DNA from: Chelonoidis abingdonii
Taxonomy: Eukaryota > Chordata > Testudines > Testudinidae
Assembly: GCF_003597395.2 (NCBI RefSeq)
Contig: NC_133773.1
Location: 145,943,329 to 146,007,328, forward strand
DNA: 64,000 nucleotides
Direction: 5' to 3'
The stretch's first letter is position 1. Each line of letters starts with the position of its first letter. The translations under genes were made by a program, and so were the position numbers. Positions 45,455 through 56,179 of this stretch are shown one piece after another. The notes under the pieces were generated by a model. That model did not search any database. It saw only the letters and a list, made by a program, of their open reading frames with translations, and was not told the origin of the DNA.

Positions 45455-45905
45455 GAGGCATTATAGACCAATGGTCTGCCCATGCACACTGGTCCATATT
45501 ATAGACTGATGGACCTGCCACCTGACGTGATCAGTCTGTATAGACCAATGCAGTGGTTCCTGGCACACAGCTATCACTCTTCTGGAGGCCACCATCCATT
45601 CCATAAACCCACTCAGCAGCCTTAGCCCATATTACAGACCCACCAGGAGGCAGCAGTCCATATCGCTGATCAGTGGATATCAGTCCATATCGCTGATCAG
45701 TGGATATCAATCCATATCACTGATCAGTGGATAGCCCAGAAGCATTGTTTCATATGAGAGACCAATGGTTCTTCTGACGTGGGTCCACAACGTAGTCTGA
45801 TGGCCCACCAAGAGAGATCAGTGCAATTTATAGACCGACGCCTGCTCAGAGACATTGGTCCACATTATAGACCAATGGCCTCCTGGAGACATCAGGACAA
45901 TAGCA
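45455..45905. repeat. Degenerate ~50-bp tandem repeat with a 25-27-bp triplet inside
   Basis: Modules of the type TCCA-ATTATAGACCAATGG plus a CC-rich spacer recur at about 45462, 45492, 45535, 45625, 45751, 45800 and 45864. In the middle, CATATCGCTGATCAGTGGATATCAGTC occurs three times in tandem (45659-45732). Each carries TGATCA. Confidence 0.7.
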
Positions 45906-46243
45906 AAAGAGTCAAGGTGACGCTGACGGGGTTCTAAATACACACCCGGGGACACACACACAGAGGGCACACACACATGCTCATACACACACACATCTCC
46001 TGGATTAATCAACAGTGCAAATGTTTTTCACAAGGCTTCAGTGGAAACCAGCCAACACTGAAGTCTGGAGCCTTGGAGCAGCTGAGGAGGAAATGCCGCA
46101 TGGGGAAAGCACAGCCCTGACTCATGCTGCTGGAAAAAGACTGAAGAGATGCAAATGCCTGCAGCGGGGAAAGGGGCCCTGCGTCCTGATGCCCCCCCAG
46201 CACAGAGCGGCCCCTCCACAAGACGAGGCCTTTCAATCTAGGA
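45906..46243. other. (AC)n-rich and unassigned DNA
   Basis: Imperfect CACACA runs at 45951-45995. Nothing else recognised. Confidence 0.6.
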
Positions 46244-46800
46244 CAGTGGTCCCCAACCTTTCTGTGGCCAGCAGCACATTCATGTTTTCAGAAGAGTGTG
46301 GCGGGTGCCAACAATTACTCACATACAGGGCTGGCTCCAGGCACCAGTGGAGCAAGCCCGTGCCTGGGGCAGCACATGCTATGGGGTGGCGTTCCGTCCA
46401 TTCTGCAGAGTCAGAGTGGTGTTTTTGTTTTTGTTTTTGGCGCCAATTCTGGGCAGTACAGAGAGAAGCTGGGAGGACAGAGAACACAGGCGCCCGCAGC
46501 CTGCAGCCCCGGAGTACTCTGTCCCCAGCAGGTGTGGGGCCCCGGATTTTCTCCTCTGCTGGGCACTAGGTGGGCCCCGTGCCTGCCGGGGAAGAGAACA
46601 CCAGCGCCCGCAGCCCCAGAGTTCTCTGTCCCTGGCAGGCGCGGGGCCGCGGCTTCTCTCCGGCTTAAGCCGCGGACCCCGCACTCCAGGGACCGGAACA
46701 CCGCCGCCCGCAGTCTGCAGCCTTGGAGAAGCTGGAGAGAAAGCTGCGACCCTTGTGCCTGCCAGGGACAGAAGAACCCGGTGCCCACTGCTGCAGCTTG
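46244..46800. mobile_element. Two hAT-like 5' ends, nested or abutting
   Basis: CAGTGGTCCCCAACCTTT at 46244 and CAGGGCTGGCTCCAGGC at 46326 are both typical hAT starts. The following GC-rich sequence repeats a motif (CGCCCGCAG-CCC and CTCTGTCCC) about every 100-130 bp (46490, 46603, 46706). No matching 3' ends or TSDs were found. A (GTTTTT)n run lies at 46421-46438. Confidence 0.45.
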
Positions 46801-46829
46801 TGGTCCACTATGAAACCCTAGATCTCTTT

Positions 46830-47637
46830 CCTGTCATACTCCTTCCTAGACAGTTTTTTCGCCATCTGTATGTGTGAACTGATTGTTCCTTCCTAAGTGG
46901 AGCACTTTGCATTTGCTTGTTTAAATTTCTCTGTTACTCAGACCATTTCTGTCCAATTTCCAGATCTTTTGAATTTGATCCTGTCCTCCCAAGCAGTTGC
47001 ATCCCCCAGTTTGGTATCATCTGCAAATTTAATAAGCGTATTCTATGCCATATCAAGTCATTGAAATGAAGATATTGAACAGAGCTGGTCCCAAACAGAT
47101 CCCTGCGTGAAACCTCATCCGTTATACTTTCCAGGAAGAATTGGGAACCATTAATAACCACTCCTGAGTACGGTTATCCAGCAGTTATGCACCCACTTAA
47201 GAGCCCCTTCTAATTGTATTTGCCTACGTTATCATAAGAAATCATGCGAGACCGTATCAAATGCTTACTAAAGTTAGGTATACACATCCACCGCTTCTCC
47301 CTTATCCACAAGACTCGTTCGCGTATCAAGAAGCTATCAGATTGGTCTGACACGATTTGTTCTTTAACAAATCATGCTGGCCTATTCCCTATCACCTGCC
47401 ACCTTCCAAGTGCTTTGCAGCTGATTTTTAATTACTTGCTCCATATCTCCTGGCACAGAAGTGAAACTAACTGGTCTGTAGTTTCCTGGTTGTTTTTATC
47501 TACCTTTTTATAGATGGGCACATTTTTGCTTTTCCAGTCCTTCTGGAATCTCTCCCGTCTCCCAGGAGTTTCCAAAGATAATAGCTAGAGACTCAGATAC
47601 CTCCTCTATTAACTCCTTGAGTATTCTAGGATGTATT
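46830..47637 (-). mobile_element. Old CR1/L3 LINE, ORF2 RT part
   Basis: The minus-strand frame includes NGSQ-FLES-TDEV, a degenerate ...LFGTSSVQYLHFNDL (the GPVLFNIFINDL block), the L-LQMIPNWG block where KFADDTKLG is normal, and DLEIGQKWSE. Upstream RT parts follow to about 47637 with many stops. Very old. Confidence 0.7.
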
Positions 47638-47812
47638 TCATAGAATCATAGAATATCAGGGTTGGAAGGGACCTCGGGAGGTCATCTAGTCCAACCCCCT
47701 GCTCAAAGCTTAGTTTGAAGCCAAATATGTCTTTTGCCTCCACTACTCCCCCTGGAAAACTGTTCCAGAACTTCACTCCTCTGATGGTTAGAAACCTTTG
47801 TCTAATTTCAAG
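47638..47812 (-). mobile_element. CR1 3' end
   Basis: It begins at the left with TTCATAGAATCATAGAATATCAGGGTTGGAAGGGACC, the inverted 3' terminus of a CR1 LINE with two terminal octamer-type repeats. It extends into the C-terminal ORF2 remnant. It is inserted beside the older L3 copy. Confidence 0.85.
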
Positions 47813-49062
47813 TCACCTATGGGTTAGCATTGTTTAGACGTTAGGTTTAGCAGAATGTGGTTAGTGTTTGGACTTCAGGAAATGTGTGTGAGTTGCTGCC
47901 TGCATTAATCTCACTCATAATATCCAGAGCCCATAATTGTAAATTAATCGGGGTTTGCTCTGTAACTATCAAGCATTTGCTTTGACACTGGGGAGTGGAT
48001 TCGCGTTCATTGGAGTGAATTTTAGCATCCTGTCTGGTTTCGTTTTTTCTCTCTCTGTGCTAATGAGCCTTTACAAGGCGCATGTATCTGGGTCGGCACG
48101 TGGGGACCTCGCTTGCAGTGTCCATCGTGCAGGCCACTCCATTAAACACCGCACCAGATTCATTAGGGTCTTTACAAACGATACCCGTTTGGTGATCTGC
48201 ATGTGTGGACCACTCGTCAAAGCAAGCACACCTGGGCCTCTCAGTTTTGCTCTTTCAAAATCTGCTGAGCGGCCTCCGCCCACGTACAGACCCTCACATG
48301 CTGGATGAAGCAAGCGGAGTTGTGCTGGGTAGTCACCGCTCTCTTTGCGCACCCCTGCTGGGCGTATGCTCTGTTCACATCCAGATGCTACTTTAACATT
48401 CGTTTTTCATTCACATATTTCCAGAGTCACAAACTCTCTGTGGCAGATCCTGCTTTGAGTCCTAACCTACAAAACTCTGCAGCTGGAAGTTCGCTAACGT
48501 AGCCTGTTTTATGTGGGAGCAACAAACTCTTTCAAACTGGTTGTTTTATTGCATCCTTTGCTCTGACCCCTTTGTGTTGCATCGCAATTGCCTCCACGTG
48601 CTGTGCAAACAAGTGTGGTCTCCAATTTCTTCACCCTTGTGGTTTGGCCTTGTCCTGTGGGTTGCACTTTTAATAAGCTGACTTCTGTTCTCTCACTGCT
48701 TGTTAACACTTCCATTGGGAAACCTCGCAAATCACTCCTGTTCTCTGTAAAGCCAGGCCCAGGTCCCATGATACAGGTACGCTGAGTTATACCCCAATGG
48801 ATCATTCAGTCTCTAACTCAGGTGACACTCACGACTGAGCTTTGTTACACAGCTCTGTAGTGCAACGGTCACCCTGATTCACCATCCCCTAGGAACTGGA
48901 CCAGTATGTGCCGCTACACTCGTCGAGCCAGTCACAAATGTGAGTATCAAAGATTGCAGCTGGCTGTACAGTGGGAGTCTGGTCCAGCAGTCAGGGCCCT
49001 ACCTAGGACTGGTAAGACCAGGGTTCACGTTGCTGCTGCAGCCCGGAAGTCCTGGGGGTGTT
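47813..49062. other. Unassigned DNA, possibly an unrecognised repeat
   Basis: AT-balanced sequence with short ORFs. The tRNA-like stretch near 48975-49030 (GTCCAGCAGTCAGGGCCCTACCTAGGACTGG, then GACCAGGGTTCACG) may be the head of a CORE-SINE. Confidence 0.4.
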
Positions 49063-49312
49063 TCATAGATTCATAGACTCTAGGACTGGAAGGGACCTCG
49101 AGAGGTCATCGAGTCCAGTTCCCTGCCCTCATGGCAGGACCAAATACTGTCTAGACCATCCCTGATGACATTTATCTAACCTATTCTTAAATATCTCCAG
49201 AGATGGAGATTCCATAACCTCCCTAGGCAATTTATTCCAGTGTCCAACCACCCTGACAGTTAGGAAGTTTTTCTTAATGTCCAACCTAATAAAAATTTAA
49301 TGCCCTAGATAA
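49063..49312 (-). mobile_element. CR1 3' end
   Basis: TCATAGATTCATAGACTCTAGG followed by the inverted CR1 3' UTR and the ORF2 C-terminal region (GGCAATTTATTCCAGTG-CCAACCACCCTGACAG). It ends near a (GT)n run at 49315. Confidence 0.85.
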
Positions 49313-49497
49313 GTGTGTGTGTGTGTTTGAGATGAGTGGGAGGGTATCTAGAAACCACTCTCTTCTAGTTGTTGGCCCAGTCACTTAGCCTGTGTGCCTC
49401 AGCTCCTTTCGTCCAAGTCTTGTCCTATTTAAAGACCCAGCTCCTGGTGACGCGACTAGGGGAAAGCTCGGCTTTCACTCAAAAGGAAGTTTCTAGC

Positions 49498-49742
49498 CAG
49501 GGCCGGCACTTCCATTTAGGCGACCAAGGCGGTCGCCTAGGGCACCAGGATTTGGGGGGGCGGCATTTTACAGCTCTTGGTGGCAATTCGGCGGCGGGAG
49601 GTCCTTCCGCGCTCCGGGTCTTCGGCGGCAATTCTGCGGCGGGTCCTTCACTCACTCCAGGACCCGCCGCCGAAGTGCTCTGAAGACCGGGAGTGCGGAA
49701 GGGCCCCCGCCTAGGGCACCAAAAATCCTGGCGCTGCTTCTG
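49498..49742. mobile_element. hAT MITE, 245 bp, TSD TTTCTAGC
   Basis: A perfect 8-bp duplication TTTCTAGC flanks it (49490-49497, 49743-49750). The ends are CAGGGCCGGC and, inverted, CAGAAGCAGCGC. Internally it shares the GGCGGCAATTC and CTTCGGCGG blocks with the 27.0-kb element, so it belongs to the same family. Confidence 0.9.
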
Positions 49743-49750
49743 TTTCTAGC

Positions 49751-51707
49751 TCTCGTGATTGGGAAGAAAAGCTTGACCTGAGCCGTGAGAGCAGCCGGAA
49801 GGCTGGAAGCCCAGCAAGCGAGCAAACTGAACCGCAAGGGCCAGTCGCTTCTCAGAAATCTCACATTCTCGGGGACCTGACCTGGGAGTTTTTGAATGTT
49901 AGGCGATGACGATACTGAAGTGAGGAATTAATCCTTCTGTGGTAAGTCCTTCACGGCAGGGGCTGTCTCAGCCCATTTATGTCCAGTAGGGCCCTGCCCT
50001 CACCAGCAGCGCCCAGTCCCTGGGTAACCGAGCTGCAGGCCACGCATTGCCCACCAAACTGACACGGCGCCGGGTGCAAGGCCCAGAGCTGTGGATTTTG
50101 CAATTGGCTCATGGACAATTCACAATGAGGGGGAAAAAGGCAAAAAATGTCTTAACAAATGATTCATGGCAAGTTCTTTGCTCAGCAACTGCAAGTGCTT
50201 AGCCCCTGGCTTCCCCGTCCAAGCCATTCACCCGCTTAGAGAGTCCTACCTGCCCCCCTTTGGGACCCCGCCCCATCTCTAGTCACTGCGCCACACTGGG
50301 AAAGGCCAGCCTGCTTTATCCTGGGGGGACGGAGCCGGAGTCCCTGCCTGGCCAAGATGTACCGGGAAGCTGGAGGCCTGCAAGTGTCTCCCATGAGGGC
50401 TAAACAAGCTCCAGAAATCCCAGCACTGCTATCGACAGCTGTTAGAAATCCTGCCTTTCTGAACGCATGTTACAAGAGGCAGGTGGGATTGGCACGGCTC
50501 TGTATCGTCCCACCCCCTTTCAGCCATTTGCCGCAGTATCGCCCTGGCCAGGCACCCACCCACATCTGCTCCCCTCCAGCCCCAAACCACCTCAGGCCAT
50601 AACCCCCGACCTCCTGCTTCTCATGGCCACCCCTTGCCAGCCAGCTGGGAAGAGAGGCTGAGCGGTGGAATGCAGCCTCCGAGGGGGTCCCTGATGGACA
50701 ATAACTGCTCCTGTAATGAGAGAGCCTTCCAGCTGCTCTTGCATTAGTATGCGCATTCCTGACCCTGGGTACCCTGGAGCACTGCCTCTCCATAGTAATT
50801 TCATGCCACACATGTTCCCTGCCAATGACTGGCACAGCAATGGAGCTGCCATGCAGAGAGAACTCCACTTCCCTCTGCCGCCCGATCCAGGGCACCTCGC
50901 CTCTGCCCACATGAGCATTTTCTGTAATATTTTTATGAAGTCTGTGTGTGCCTCAGTATTCTTCTCTACTTTGCAGGGATACTTGGGGGCTAAAGCCTGC
51001 TCTGGGGCAGAACTGAAGCCGGGTGTGACTTTTCTGCCACCCCCTGCCCATCCCCAGTCAATGATCTTTTCCCCTGAGCCCTGCTCTGAGTGCACTTAGA
51101 TCCAGGGGGCAGGAGCTGCCAGCTCTCGCCTCATGCGGGGGTGTGCTGCCAAGTACCAAAAGGGGGATGCATTGATGTCCTGGAGCGCTCCAGCCACCCT
51201 AGAAGGCAGGGCCGATGCTATGACCCTCCTTCTGCAAAGCCAGCCTCTCCACTGCCTCGAAACCCCTGCCAGGCTCTCTGGCAAACCTGAGTGCCCCGGG
51301 GCCATCTCTTCCCCTGGTGACTGGGACACGTGGGCCAGTTGGCAGCTATTTCAGCCCACTGTCAGGGATGGGGAAGAGATCCGTCTGGCTGACCGGGGAA
51401 CCCGGTTGTGATGTCCAGGAGTCACTCAGGGTGTGTATTGAACTCCGATCAGCTGAGACACCTAAGCCTAGCAAACGTGTGAATGAACCACCCTGGGCCT
51501 GAGCATCTAAACCCCGCAGAGGAGAGACAGTGAGAAAGCTGCCCCAGGCATGGTAATAACAAAAGACCATCACTGCCATCCCACCCCCACCCCCACACAC
51601 CCCACAGACACACATCCTTTGTCTCAGCTCCGGCGCCCCCAATGAGACCCACTGAGCGCCCTTGCTGGCTGGATGATGTACTGAGCTGGAGCTGTTCAGA
51701 CCGCACG
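49751..51707. other. Unassigned DNA 3' of small membrane-protein exon A
   Basis: No gene or named repeat. If exon A is real, its 3' UTR would lie in 51.0-51.7 kb; no AATAAA was noticed there on the minus strand. Confidence 0.45.
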
Positions 51708-52041
51708 CTAAAGAACATCCAGGAGGTGGAGGAAGGAGGAGCCCAGGCCCTGCAGGCAGAAGAGGAGGAACATGGCTGGTACCAGGTAGATGAGGAACAG
51801 GAAAGTGACTGGTAAAAGGTGAGCAAAGAAGATTTTCCCAGCTTCTATGGTGGAGTGCACAAAGAGGACCCCAACTTCCATCAAGAAGAAGATTAATATC
51901 AGGCAAGCAATCAGATCCAGGAGCCAGATGAGACAGGGCGGGGTGAAGAGCAGGGCTTCCCCCATGACCCAGGGCCTTTCCCCCAGCACTCGCTCAAAAC
52001 TGGCTTCGCTCTGCAGTCTCCTCCGAGGCGTCACGCTCTCC
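51708..52041 (-). CDS. Terminal exon of a small hydrophobic membrane protein (paralogue A)
   Basis: I do not recognise this protein. From the ATG at 51963-51965 it encodes 85 residues ending in a stop at 51708-51710. It is overwhelmingly hydrophobic, with likely membrane segments around residues 11-29, 31-40 and 45-71; charged residues are few (E3, D17, E30, E41, K44, D83). On the minus strand the exon is preceded by a pyrimidine-rich tract and AG, a convincing 3' splice site, so the exon starts at 52041 with GGAGAGCG. The 76 nt before the ATG are open in frame, but by analogy with paralogue B are probably 5' UTR. Shared features with B (55.5 kb): the exon start, L-D-x3-C-x2-L-x3-L in the first membrane segment, PVTF, and an LDx-hydrophobic C-terminus. 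Upstream exons and a poly(A) signal were not found. An ERV-type solo LTR lies in the presumed intron 97 bp upstream of the acceptor. The alternative is a chance hydrophobic ORF. Confidence 0.55.
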
Positions 52042-52137
52042 CTAAGAGGAAATAGAGGGAAAGCTGGGATAAGACCTGCACTGTGAAAGGGGGAAATGGG
52101 CCATTTTTCAGTGTAGACAGCTAACTCCAGGCCAGCA

Positions 52138-53216
52138 TGTGACGTTATTGATATAAACTGGGACCATATAGAACATGGGTTGCAACCAAGGTCCTGTAGT
52201 GGCACCAAATCCTATGTAAAGGGGGTCATATAAGGTGTCTAAGACCAGGTTACGGGTTACTGGTTATGATTATGCTGTCTGTATGTCTGTATCATTTTTG
52301 TAGTTGAAGTTATGAATATTGGCTGTATGCTGTCTGTATTTCAAACTTGTGCTGTGTTACTGGGAAAGATCCCAGACAAGTTGGTGTCAGCTCAGCTTAG
52401 CCTGCTTGATGGCCCATTAAGGACCATCAGCTACACAATTGACCCATTGAGAGGAGGCAGATACGCCTTGTGACTCAGTAGGGTGTGCAGAAACTGGCCC
52501 ATGTGACTGCAGACTCCATTTTGCTGTAACTTTCCACAGTAGGAACAAAGAAGTGTTCTTACACCTGGAAAAGTCTATATAAGGCGGAGGCCTCATCTCC
52601 ATTTTGTCTTCAATCCTGCTTCTTACCTCTGGAGGGACTTTGCTACAAGCTGAAGCTCTGCACAAAGGACTGATGACCCATCCCAGCGGGGGATGTTCTC
52701 CAGAGACTGGATTTAAACCTGCAGTTTACTTCATCACTGCTACAAGCCTGAACCAAGGACTTTGCCATTACTGTATGTAATTGATTCCATTTAACCAATT
52801 CTAGCTCTCACCTCTATCTTTTTCCTTTTATGAATAAACCTTTAGATTTTAGATTCTAAAGGATTGGCAACAGCGTGATTTGTGGGTAAGATCTGATGTG
52901 TATATTGACCTGGGTCTGGGGCTTGGTCCTTTGGGATCGAGAGAACCTTTTTCTTTTACTGGGGTGTTGGTTTTCATAACCATTCATCCCCAGGACGTGT
53001 GGGACTGGTGGTGATACTGGGAGACTGGAGTGTCTAAGGAAATTGCTTGTGTGACTTGCGGTTAGCCAGAGGGGTGACACCGAAGTCTGTTGTCTGGCTG
53101 GTTTGGTTTGCCTTAGAGGTGGAAAAACCCCAGCCTTGGGCTGTGACTGCCCTGTTTGAGCAGTTGGTCCTGATTTGGCACTCTCAGTTGGGTCCCACCA
53201 GAACCACATCGTCACA
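52138..53216 (+). mobile_element. Solo LTR, ERV-type, 1,079 bp, TSD CAGCA
   Basis: This is a complete LTR with TG...CA ends (TGTGACGTTATTG ... CATCGTCACA), flanked by the perfect 5-bp duplication CAGCA at 52133-52137 and 53217-53221. It carries a TATA-like TCTATATAAGG near 52574 and an AATAAA poly(A) signal near 52842, so U3-R-U5 runs on the plus strand. No internal gag-pol-env is attached, so it arose by LTR-LTR recombination. It is the best-preserved of four copies of this family in the window and lies 97 bp upstream, on the gene's strand, of the splice acceptor of the small membrane-protein exon A. Confidence 0.9.
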
Positions 53217-54561
53217 CAGCAATAGGCGCCTCTGCAAGTTGAGATAAGGGTCAGCTAAGCTCGGGATCCATGGAATATGCTGATAGCTACCAGGTCAGGA
53301 GCCTGGGATACCAGACTAGCTGAAGTAGCTGCCTGCTTGGGTATGGCCAATCTCCTGTGTCTAATAACTCCTTTAGGCTCTCCGGAAATGTGCTTTCAGG
53401 AGAGCTCTGCCCTCTGCAATTTAGATGCCTAAATAAGGCCAGAATTTCAGAAGTGCTCAACACCCAGGTACACCCAGCCCGCGTGCTGAGCTCTTGTGAA
53501 AATCTGACCCTGAGAACCTATGTTCCCTGCTAGTGGCCGTTCAACGAACCTGTCTCGTTCATAGGAAGTGACTATGAAGGGCTGTTGATTCAAAGCCTAA
53601 CAAGACTCAGCATCGAACCTTCCCCCAGAATTATGGGCCAACTCCTTAGCCGGCCTAAACTGGCGTCCCTCCACAGAAATCCTGCCAGGTTACAGCAGCT
53701 GTGAGTCTAGTCCTGGGATGTCCTCCAGGTTTAGAAAAACACCATCTCTTGGAAGGGTATTAGCCACGTGGGGACGGGGGGGAGTGATTGCCTAGGGTGG
53801 CCCAAGGGGTTGGAACTGGCACTGGTGGGATGCAGGTGAGTGAGGGAAATGCGGCATGGACAGCAGGAACTCCTCCAGGTGGTTATCACATGGACTCTGG
53901 GAAGAGGTGGAGGATTTAAAAATAAATTGATCCATGCACAGGAGAATATGACGTGTGTGGAAGGTTCTACCCTGGCTGGAAAGGATGGTGCTGTCTGGGG
54001 GTCTTGCCCGTGCCCAATATCTCTGGCTCTTTGGAACTGTCCAGGGGCAGCCCCCCACCAGCAACCCCCGTGGCCTGGGAGCAGCAAACAGGGCAGTTTG
54101 CAGGGAGTGCTCCAGGTGAAGGAGGCTCCATTGGGCAACCCTGGGGGTGAGGCTGTGGTCTGTTAGGTCACTCGTTGTGTTGGCTGGCTCACGGTTCATA
54201 GTGTGTTCAGTTTGGGGGCGGTATGCTGAGCCCAGTGGCCAGCTCAGCAAGGCTGACAGCTGCATGAGGAGGAGGCACTTGCCTGTCAACCTTCGGCTGG
54301 GCACCTTGGGGGTGAGCAACAGCCAAAGGAGAAAAATCACAACTGCCTTTATTTCAGAAGGGAAGGGCTGGGTTCTGCATGATGCTGAGTGCCCGCTATT
54401 CCTGCTGGAGTCAACAGGAGAGGAGGCAGCTCAGCATGACTCAGGATTAGGCCCTGGAAGATAATTCACTGGCATGAAATTCCAAAGAACCTCCAGCTGC
54501 CAACTCCACTGGCACATTATTAATGGACAACTCACTCAGGCTGGGAAACATTACGAAATTT
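53217..54561. other. Unassigned DNA between the solo LTR and the CR1
   Basis: Includes an old TTTCAGAAGTGCTCAAC-type repeat trace at 53400-53520. If paralogue A has 5' exons they may lie here or further right; none was recognised. Confidence 0.45.
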
Positions 54562-55136
54562 AGACTAGAATTCTAGGACTGGAAGGGACCTCGAGAGGTC
54601 ATCTAGTCCAGTGCCCTGCCCTCGTGGCAGGACTAAGGATTAGCTAGACCATCCGTGACAGGTGTTTGTCCAACTGGCTCTTAAACATCTCCAGTGATGG
54701 AGATTCCACAGCCTCCCTAGGCAATTTATTCCAGTGCTTAACCACCCTGACAGTTAGGAACTTTTTCCTAATGTCCAACGTAAACCTCCCTTGCTGCAAT
54801 TTAAGCCCTTGTCCTTGTTGAACTTCATCAGGTTTCTTTTGGCCCAATCCTCCTATTTGTCTAGGTCACTCTGGACTCTATCCCTTCCCTCCACCATATC
54901 TTCCTCTCCCCACAGCTTAGCGTTATCCGTGAACTTGCTGAGGGTGCAATTCATCTCATCCTCCAGATCATCGATAAAGATATTGAACAAAACCGGCCCC
55001 AGGACCGACCTTTTGGGCACTCTCCTTGATACCGGCTGCCAACTAGACATGGAGCCGTTCATCGCTACCCGTTGAGCCTGACGATCTAGCCAGCTTTCTA
55101 TCCACCTTATAGTCCATTCATCCAATCCAGACTTTT
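54562..55136 (-). mobile_element. CR1 LINE, 3' UTR plus ORF2 RT C-terminal half
   Basis: From right to left on the minus strand: WIESWLDRQAQRV-NGS, then a PKRSVLGPVLFNIFIDDLED block and KFTDNAKLWGE where active elements have the catalytic FADD. The second Asp is replaced, so the RT is dead. The C-terminus follows ([27 protein letters not shown]), then the CR1 3' UTR at 54562-54640. It is truncated at the 5' side. Confidence 0.85.
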
Positions 55137-55215
55137 TTAACTTGCTGCAAACTTTATAGGTGTACTCTCTATGCTATTATCTAAATCATTGATGAAGATA
55201 TTGAACTTCTCCAGA
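55137..55215 (-). mobile_element. Short CR1/L3 RT fragment
   Basis: TCTAAATCATTGATGAAGATATTGAAC inverts to the coding sequence of FNIFINDLD, the same RT block present a few hundred bases to the left, so it is a separate insertion. Confidence 0.55.
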
Positions 55216-55515
55216 GCTGGGCAGATACTCTGAGCACAAGACATCATTACCTGGGCACTTCAGAGCCCTGGCTTCTCCCCCTATTGCCAATTCGTGGCAA
55301 GGCAAGAGATGAGGTTTCCACAAAGGGTGAAGGGGAACTGGCTGCTTTCTTTAAGGGTCAGGTTCTGTTCCTGGTGCCACTAACTAGAGGCTCGAGGCTG
55401 CAGGGGAAGGGGCGGGGGGATCTTCCAGCACGGTCCTGGGTGGGTAGCAGGTCTGAGCTGCTAGCAAAGGCAACCTGGGACCGCTTACCTGCACTGGGGC
55501 TGTTGGAATCGCTGA

Positions 55516-55824
55516 TCACACAAGATCGAGGAAGATGATGGACAGGGACAGGCACATGAGGAAGTAGAAGTAGATGAAGGTAACTGGGATGAGAAGGTAG
55601 GAGAAGAGGGCAAAAAACGGAATCAGGCAGAAGGAGATGACGACCACAGCTGGTAGCAGGAAGTAAAAGAGGACGATCGCGGCCCGTGACAGCAAGAGGA
55701 ATAAGGCCACACAAATGAGGACATCCAAGACGCCTTCGGCAACATGAACAGCTTCCATGGAGTGGGTCCCTGCCACTCACTGCTCAGCTGAGACCAGCTC
55801 CCGGCTGCAAATGTCTCGCTCTCC
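55516..55824 (-). CDS. Terminal exon of a small hydrophobic membrane protein (paralogue B)
   Basis: I do not recognise this protein. The ATG at 55756-55758 sits in a good Kozak context (CTCCATGG) and opens an 80-residue ORF with a stop at 55516-55518. Residues 13-77 are almost entirely hydrophobic, with only R25 charged, suggesting two or three membrane segments separated near R25/P36 and P47/P58. A strong minus-strand acceptor (TTTCCTTGCAG) places the exon start at 55824, beginning GGAGAGCG exactly as in paralogue A. An in-frame TGA lies between the acceptor and the ATG, so the first part of the exon is 5' UTR and translation should start in this exon. With A, 3.5 kb further along the same strand, it forms a tandem pair. 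A would be 11 residues longer after the shared PVTF motif. Location in a cell membrane is inferred from composition alone; no function is proposed. Confidence 0.55.
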
Positions 55825-56179
55825 CTGCAAGGAAACAGAACAAATGGCTGTTAATAACACTGGGATCTCCACCCTCAGGTGAGACACATCAAAGGAGCTG
55901 GAGGGGACTGCCCTGCACAATTGGCCAGCTGCATTATTGGACCATCGGGCCTTACTCTGATGCATGGGGTGTTGCCCACTGTCACAGGCCAGATCGATGC
56001 CAGAGTTCGTGGCCCAGTTTGAGCCAACACGGCAAGAGGCAGGATCTGAATATTTGCGATGTGCAAATGGAATGGAGTCCAGAGCAGTGAAATATGTACC
56101 TGGTGCTTTCAAAGGGTCAGCTGCACAAAGCTGAAAACAACTAGGAGCTCAACCAGCTGGGAGGAAGCATGTAAATAGA
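55825..56179. other. Presumed intron upstream of small membrane-protein exon B
   Basis: Contains the polypyrimidine tract of the acceptor next to 55824. No upstream exon was identified. Confidence 0.4.

Noticed and set aside
45659..45732. CRISPR-like repeats
   Set aside because: The 25-27-bp units are directly tandem without unique spacers, and this is a vertebrate genome.
51708..52208. Longer 166-codon version of the exon A ORF
   Set aside because: Its N-terminal part lies in the presumed intron and the solo LTR; the splice acceptor at 52042-52043 and the internal ATG give a better model.
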